DNA of 64,000 bases from Engraulis encrasicolus (Eukaryota > Chordata > Actinopteri > Clupeiformes > Engraulidae). The notes beneath the pieces were generated by a model. The model was not told the origin of the DNA. It made no database searches and worked only from the letters and a program-made list of their open reading frames with translations. Shown piece by piece: positions 58,446 through 64,000 of this stretch. The DNA is taken from the NCBI RefSeq assembly GCF_034702125.1, contig NC_085857.1:55806714-55870713 (forward strand), in the 5' to 3' direction. A program made the translations under genes and the position numbers. Every line of letters begins with the position of its first letter. The stretch's first letter is position 1.

Positions 58446-60756
58446 TAGTGCTGTCAATCAATTAATCGTTATTAATCACACTAATGCCACAGTTAACTCG
58501 CGATTAATCACAATTTTGTTTAATTGAAAATCACTTTCAATACGCTTACCGATGTACAGAAAATAAGTTAGGTTTGTGAAAACGTTCTTTTAAAAAAATT
58601 TAAAACAAGGACTGTTAAAGACACTGGCATCTGCAATAATAGCATAGGTCTATAATAAAAATAGGGGTTAGAGAAACAGATAACAGATTGCCACTCTTCA
58701 GAATTAAAAAAAAATATATATATACGCATATTACATTTTGGACTATCAACTGATATTTGCAAACTATTGCTACATTCATGAAGATGTATTTATTAGTTAG
58801 AGAACCAACAAGCCTGATGATAAAGCTCATATGTTGCTTATGACAGCCCTGACATTAATAATGAGAATTTTCAAGTGTAGTTCTAAGTGGCCTCGTTCTA
58901 TTCAAGATGAGGACGCCAGACTTTTTTGTCAACAAATAAAACGGCACATTTGATGCAATGATGGTCATACGCGGCAAGGCAAGGCAAATTATTTCTAAAG
59001 TGCATTTCATACATGGAAGCAATCCAGTGTGCTTTACAAAGAGATAAAGAAGACAAAGAAGAGAGAAGACAAAAATCTTAATAACAACAGCTGTGCAAGG
59101 CGTGCCGTAAATAAAGTCAAAGGCAGATAAAAACAAGATAAAAAAAAGGCAAGAATATAACAGGAAGGTAAAAAAGAATTGCATATAAAATAGCTAAAAC
59201 CCATGAAAACATCTAAAAGAAGGCATCTGAAAACAACCATCAATTAATCTTCATGTTGCTCAAAACTTTGTTTGTAACCGAAAGAGGGGCTTAGCATTCA
59301 AACCAAAATATTTGGAGACAGTTTATAAGTCAGAGAAGTTTATAAAGCAATTTGTTTTTGAAGTAACTCAAATATGGGCCATATCTTTGAAAAACGATGC
59401 ACAGAGAACTTTGTAAATCATTTATTTACAGATTAACCCTGTGAGACCTGAACCATGAAAGCAATGAGAGAAATTTTGGAATTTGCTTCAATATTGGTCC
59501 CTTATAAGAAATGTAAAAAAAAAAATCAAAATTTTGTTAAGGTCACTGAGATATTTAATGCATCATATATGATGCATCAGGCTTTAAAGGGAATGAAAAT
59601 TCCAATTTCATGACCATTGAAAAATGACTTTTAATGCATTTACAACTTTTAAAATTTAAAACAGTTGTCAGACAATTTAATTTGAGGATTATCTTTAAAT
59701 ATTTAGTGAGATCCTGCCATTTTTTTAAGCCTATCCTGGTTTTAGCAGGACCATATTTTACATTTCCCACAGCCTGGTTGGGTAATTTTTTAAAATCTAT
59801 GTAAAAACATAGCTGATCGAATGCTTAACAACCTATTTATGAGTGTAATATAGATCATTATTCATTTTTGATGTGTAATTTGAATATATGGGTCCATTAC
59901 TACAATTGGACAATTTCTCCATATACAGTACTTCAATGCATTTTTTACGAGATCGTAATTTCAACATTTTACATTACATTTTCAAAATTGCAAGTAAAAC
60001 CTGTTTCTTAAGGCAATATCTTTGTCTTGAAGTAAAACAACTTGTGTGTTTTGTTAAATGATCGTCGTGGTATGCTTTGTAAGTTCCCCTATGGCGAAAT
60101 GCATTGATGGCTGACTTCCTGCCACCGCCGGATGGTGCTTATTTGTTTCATCAGTTTTAGCACGATCTCTCTGCAACACGGTGTAAAAATATGAACTCTT
60201 CCTTGATTAATTGCACAAAGCAAGTGTTCAAATTAAAGGATGTAGAGTTATATTTCGGAAATTTGTACACAAACCTTTTGCAATTTGACGATATCTCAGC
60301 GTCGGTCAGAGAAACCGCTTCTACTCCATTTTTGCATTTTTCGCCGAGCTGTGGTCAACTTGTTGTTGACCGCTGCTCTCTTGTGGCGGTTTCCGTGTAC
60401 TGCAGGACGTTTGGAAATGACACGCAGGATGTTTTTGAGATCGATTTTTTTTTGTGTCAGCGAGGAGAGGGCTTTGAATTTGATGAAACAAATATGATGC
60501 GTCCGGCGCGATAGGGTGTGCCTGTAGTTGACAGCTGAAGCTTCCCACTGCCGAGTCCCGAGAGGGCACGCCTCTTCACAGCGTGTCTGTTACCAGCATG
60601 CTGGGAGTTGTAGTCTAACAACTCGCGATCAGCCCGAGTATGAAAAAACTTCATTGGGACACAGTAAGCATTAATGTTGCGATAAAAAAAAATGATCACA
60701 GTTAAAACAGAGTTGCGTTCTCACCAGATAATAATGTGACAATTTTTACAGCACTA
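58446..60756. mobile_element. TAGTGCTGTCAA-ended hAT-like element, copy 2
   Basis: Ends are TAGTGCTGTCAATCA and, inverted, TAGTGCTGTAAAAATTG. Flanks TATACAAT and AATATAAT match at 6 of 8 positions, a decayed hAT duplication. A SINE-like repeat lies inside at 58972-59230. A 107-codon frame at 60191-60514 has no recognised motif. Confidence 0.75.
58972..59230 (+). repeat. SINE-like fish repeat
   Basis: GGCAAGGCAAGGCAAATTAT, then GCATTTCATACATGGAAGC and CCAGTGTGCTTTACAAAGAG match a common fish interspersed repeat tail (GCAAGGCAAGTTTATTT...CAATTCAATGTGCTTTACA). Confidence 0.6.
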
Positions 60757-60976
60757 AATATAATAAAATATAATATTGTAGAAGTTGCCTTTTGGCGGAA
60801 AAAACGAGCCAAAAACTTCTCACACTACGACTTTGTGAGTCACGTTTATTTGACTGACCAAAACATGGCGCAGCTCATGCCAGGAAAGCTGTTAAACGTT
60901 TAAACGTCATTGGAACACTTAAAGGGACTGCAACCATAATGTGAATACACAGCATAACATTTAACAGAACACATAG

Positions 60977-61855
60977 TAAAATATAGCTGCAAGCAGCAAT
61001 GCGGGGCCAAGCAGTAAAGTTGCCAAAGTCGCCACGGCACCAGAAGGAACTGCAGGGCCCCTTTTGGCCCAAATCTCGTCAATTTTGGTGTGCATGCCTA
61101 GGAGGAGAGTGTGGTCACGTGAACCAAGTTTAGTTTGAATCCATTAAAGGGCTGCCGAGATATGAGCTCACTTCCTGTTACCTGTTGGTGGCGCTAGAGT
61201 GTTTGAGCTGGGGATCTGGATTTTTTGGGGGGAAGTTATGGGATGGACTAGTGTGTGTGCAAAGAAATCCCAGCAGAATCTGACAAATGGTTGCTGAGAT
61301 AAGACTTCACTTCCTGTTTTGCCACTTTTACGACAATTTTGATTGGCTGTCACGGCCAAACAATAAGAGGTATCAAAAATTCTTTGAATACCCTAATGCC
61401 TATCAGTCTGAAGATGGTGTGTACATTTTTGCAGGTCGTTTTGACAAAAATTGTGGGACAAGTAGCATTTCATTGAATTTTACAAAATTCAAAATGGCGG
61501 AATTTTTCTTCTGCGTTGACATGACGTCATATATTGCGTTTTGATGTCTGATTTTTTTGTGGGAGGGCATGGGATGGACTACTATGTGTCCTGGCTTAAT
61601 GTACCTGCAACTTTGACCTGCTAGCGGCGCTAGCGGGTTGGGGGTGGGGCCCTATAAATTGCCGTGGGTGATGCTGAGACTGTCCCAAATATGTGTGCCG
61701 ATTCTCAGCATTTTCCCTACGTACGGTTCTATAGGCTGCCATAGACTTGCTGAGGAGAAAAAAGTTGTTGAATAATAACAATAATAATAGTAAGAAAAAC
61801 CTACTAACACTCTAGGGGTCTTCGCCGGTTTCGCTGCTTGGCCAATAATGAAGCA
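60977..61855 (+). repeat. Teleost GCAAGCAGCAATGCGG-type repeat
   Basis: Begins AGCTGCAAGCAGCAATGCGG and ends TTCGCTGCTTGGCCAATAAT. It is collinear with 31605-32300 (AAAATGGCGGAATTT, GGTGGCGCTAGAG, ATTTTGATTGGCTGTCACGG). Confidence 0.8.
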
Positions 61856-62104
61856 GTAGTGAATTATGTTAATTGAAGTAAGTGCGTTATGACAGTGTTG
61901 AGAGAGCACTACACATGCCCCCCCAGAATTCAAATGAACAGAAAACATGAGAGAGAAAAAACGGCGTGGGGCAAATCTGCAAATCTAACGTCCAGTGCGG
62001 CTCCGCCGAACAGGAGAGGGCGGAACCGGCCCCACAGTGGCTGTCCGTGGGGCTCTCCTGCTGCATGGTTGAGGGGCAGGATGAACGGGAAGAGGGGGCC
62101 TAGT

Positions 62105-62985
62105 CGGAGGCCGTCCCCGTTTCGAGGGTTGCACTTGAAAATTCTCCTTCTCGAGAGCAGGAACTTGGCTTCACACTATCTCCAAGGAAGTCGAGTCGAT
62201 ACCCCACAGTGGTCCTCACAGACCTTGACTTTGCGGATGACATCAGTTTGCTCTCTGACAATGTGGAATAAGCACAAATTCTACTGAGCAGGGTAGAGCT
62301 AGAGTGCGCCAAGGTCGGCCTCAGGCTTAACGCCAAGAAAACTGAGGTCATCACCTACAACATCCCACCTGAACATCAACCTCTGAGTACAGCAGGAGGC
62401 ACTGTGCTGAAAGAAGTCAAGGATTTCAAATACTAGGGCTCATGGGTCAACTCTACGGAGGAAGATTTAAAAGTGAGGAAGACACTTGCGTGGAGGGCCC
62501 TGAACGGTATGGCCAGTGTATGGAACACCAATCTCCGCCGTCCAATCAAGCTCAGCTTCTTCTACGCCACAGTATAGTCCGTCCACCTCTATGGCAGTGA
62601 ATGCTGGACCCTGAAACCAACCCTAGAGAAGTCCCTTGATGGGTGCTACACCAGGATGCTGCGTGCAGTGCTTAATATCAGTAAAAGTGCACATGTAACC
62701 AACTAAATCCTATACGAGGGAATACCAAGGGTGAGCGAGAAGATAGCTGTAAGGAGAATGAGACTCGCAGGACATTGTCAACGGCACCCAGAACTGCCAG
62801 CCAGCAAACTGGTGCTGTGGGAACCATCACATGGGTGCCGGTTAAGAGGACGTCCCACACTAACATGTGTGGACATACTCAAGAAGAACGCAGGAGCCCA
62901 GAGTACCAGCGAACTGAAGAGATGTATGGAGAATCAGGATGACTGGAAGCAACGATGGAAGGCTCGTCTAAGGACGACCTAGAGA
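62105..62985 (+). pseudogene. RTE-like LINE reverse transcriptase C-terminal part with stops
   Basis: Reads LTDLDFADDISLLSDNVE (FADD catalytic motif), LRLNAKKTEVITYNIPPEHQ, VKDFKY*GSWVNSTEEDLKV, LYGSECWTLKPTLEKSLDG, MRLAGHCQRHPELPASKLVL and RLRGRPTLTCVDILKKNAG. This is the C-terminal half of an RTE-type ORF2. At least four in-frame stops (for example after FKY and NVE) show it is dead. The 5' part is missing. Confidence 0.75.
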
Positions 62986-62989
62986 GACC

Positions 62990-63575
62990 AACTCAACCGG
63001 CCTGGTCATATTTGGGCGAGCTGGTTTAGGGCGGTCCACTGAAATGCACTCTGATTTGCCCCTAATGTCTACCACAAAGTTCTTGTCCCCAGGTTCCACA
63101 ACACGGAAAGGGCCCTCAGGAGAGAGAGGTCCGCAGTGGCCATCAACTCGGATGAAAACATACTTTATATATACTGAAAACACTTTAGGCCACTAGGGAC
63201 GTGAGAGTTTGGTAAACCATGGCAGGAGGTAGGAAGTGGAGCGAACAGCCTGGCATTGTCCAACAGGCTGGAGCTCTGGAGTATGGCTGACCAGGGGATC
63301 GTGGTGTTGGGGACAAACTCCCTGGGGACCCGTAGTGGCCTGGAGGCCTGGAGGTCTTCATTCGTTGCTGTCCTGATGCCCAGCCTAATCCATGGGAGCC
63401 TGTCAGTCCAGGAACTGTCCTTCAGGCTGGCACGGAGGGAGGCTTTCATGGACATCACTCTGGGGGTGGTAGGCCATGGTGCGGTGCAGTTTAACTCCCA
63501 AGCTCCACACAACAGTGTTCCAAAGCTCAGAGGTAAATTGAACGTCACAGGCGGTGTACGTTGGCACGTTGACAC
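62990..63575 (-). pseudogene. Ty3/gypsy integrase C-terminal fragment, frame broken
   Basis: Minus strand: MKASLRASLKDSSWTDRLPW, IRLGIRTATNEDLQAS, then after a frame change PEGPFRVVEPGDKNFVVDIR and CISVDRPKPARPN, the order seen in fish gypsy integrases (LKAxLRAx...WxxxLPWIxLGxR; GPFxVxExGxKxFxVDxxGKxExVSVDRLKPA). The HHCC finger and the catalytic core start are absent. An internal gap removes the PLRVPGEF-adjacent part. It meets the RTE relic tail to tail. Confidence 0.75.
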
Positions 63576-64000
63576 GCCACACAGATGTTCGCCCAGCTCC
63601 TCACCTCTTATTTAAGTCTGTGCCACACAAACTTGACATAAGAAGCCGAATCAATAAAGCCATGAATGCATTTAGAATGTTGAACAACATAATAAGTCCC
63701 AGCTAGAGTTCACGTTAGCCGGCTGTGGCCGGACATTGGCTGTTTTGCAGGCATGAATGACCGGCAAAATAAAATGTGACCGGACAAAATTTCAGACAAA
63801 AATGATAACAATAAATCATTTTAAATACTGAAAGTTACAAAACACCAGTAATATGAAACTGAACAAAGCTGAAAATAATTGTGAATAGCCTGAATGAACG
63901 TGTCATAAACAGCACGCAGTAGTGTTGCTTGTGCTCTCATCCCCACGTCGTTGTCCCCAGTCAGGTTATGCTTCGCAATCACTTGACTCACGCTGGCTGC
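63576..64000. other. Right edge, unassigned
   Basis: GGCTGTGGCCGGACATTGGC and GACCGGCAAAATAAAATGTG near 63720-63790 look like a dispersed repeat but no ends are seen. No gene. Confidence 0.35.

Noticed and set aside
60191..60514. 107-codon frame in the TAGTGCTGTCAA element
   Set aside because: No motif recognised and copy 1 of the element does not keep the frame; left as unassigned.

Overview
The window looks like repeat-rich teleost (bony fish) nuclear DNA. The grounds are long (GT)n/(CA)n microsatellites, Tc1/mariner, hAT, piggyBac-like and Ty3/gypsy relics, fish-type tRNA-derived SINEs, L2-like and RTE-like LINE pieces, and vertebrate GT-AG introns. One ambiguous base (21951) points to a draft assembly. 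There is no operon, rRNA, tRNA gene or CRISPR array. All calls come from reading the sequence; no database search was run.

Region 1 (about 1-11100, + strand) is one gene. Eleven exons encode a TTF-zinc-finger/hAT-transposase-like protein (ZMYM1-like type) whose 5' end lies off the window. All ten splice junctions keep frame, giving 2757 coding nt (918 residues plus stop) that end at 10785. At least seven places in this gene hold a decayed partial copy of an adjacent exon, called here an exon echo. Introns carry hAT-type MITEs (1381-1725, 3844-4029) and a 1.66 kb TA-flanked element (8657-10314) inserted into one echo.

Region 2 (11100-19430) is mobile DNA: a Lys/Glu-free set of MITEs, a TA-flanked element with about 110 bp inverted ends (12585-13681) holding a hAT MITE, a 5'-truncated LINE with an open 858-codon reading frame (13898-16630), a foldback element (17020-17161) and a TTAA-flanked piggyBac-like element (17984-19430).

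Region 3 (19800-30500) holds two candidate cellular genes. On the - strand, two in-phase exons (22728-22608 and 20444-19812) encode a Cys-rich protein with PCxxC and CAE motifs, like zinc deaminases but in swapped order. On the + strand, three small in-phase exons (24209-25550) lead into a block of related terminal exons that is duplicated (25560-26480 and 28530-29305). A transposon with about 400 bp inverted ends separates the two blocks.

Region 4 (30500-46670) is a dense repeat landscape. It includes GCAAGCAGCAATGCGG-type teleost repeats, a 4.85 kb element with inverted ends over 600 bp, an LTR-like unit, a palindrome with a telomere-like core (38470-39070), a hAT relic, a deleted Tc1 element and an L2-like tail.

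Region 5 (46670-64000) continues in the same way: a second LTR type holding a foldback hairpin that is nearly identical to one at 23720-23981, then a four-level nested set of transposons (48788-55140) in which a hAT element encodes a TTF zinc finger of the same family as the Region 1 gene. Long palindromes, a second TAGTGCTGTCAA-ended element, an RTE-like LINE relic and a Ty3/gypsy integrase relic at the right edge follow.
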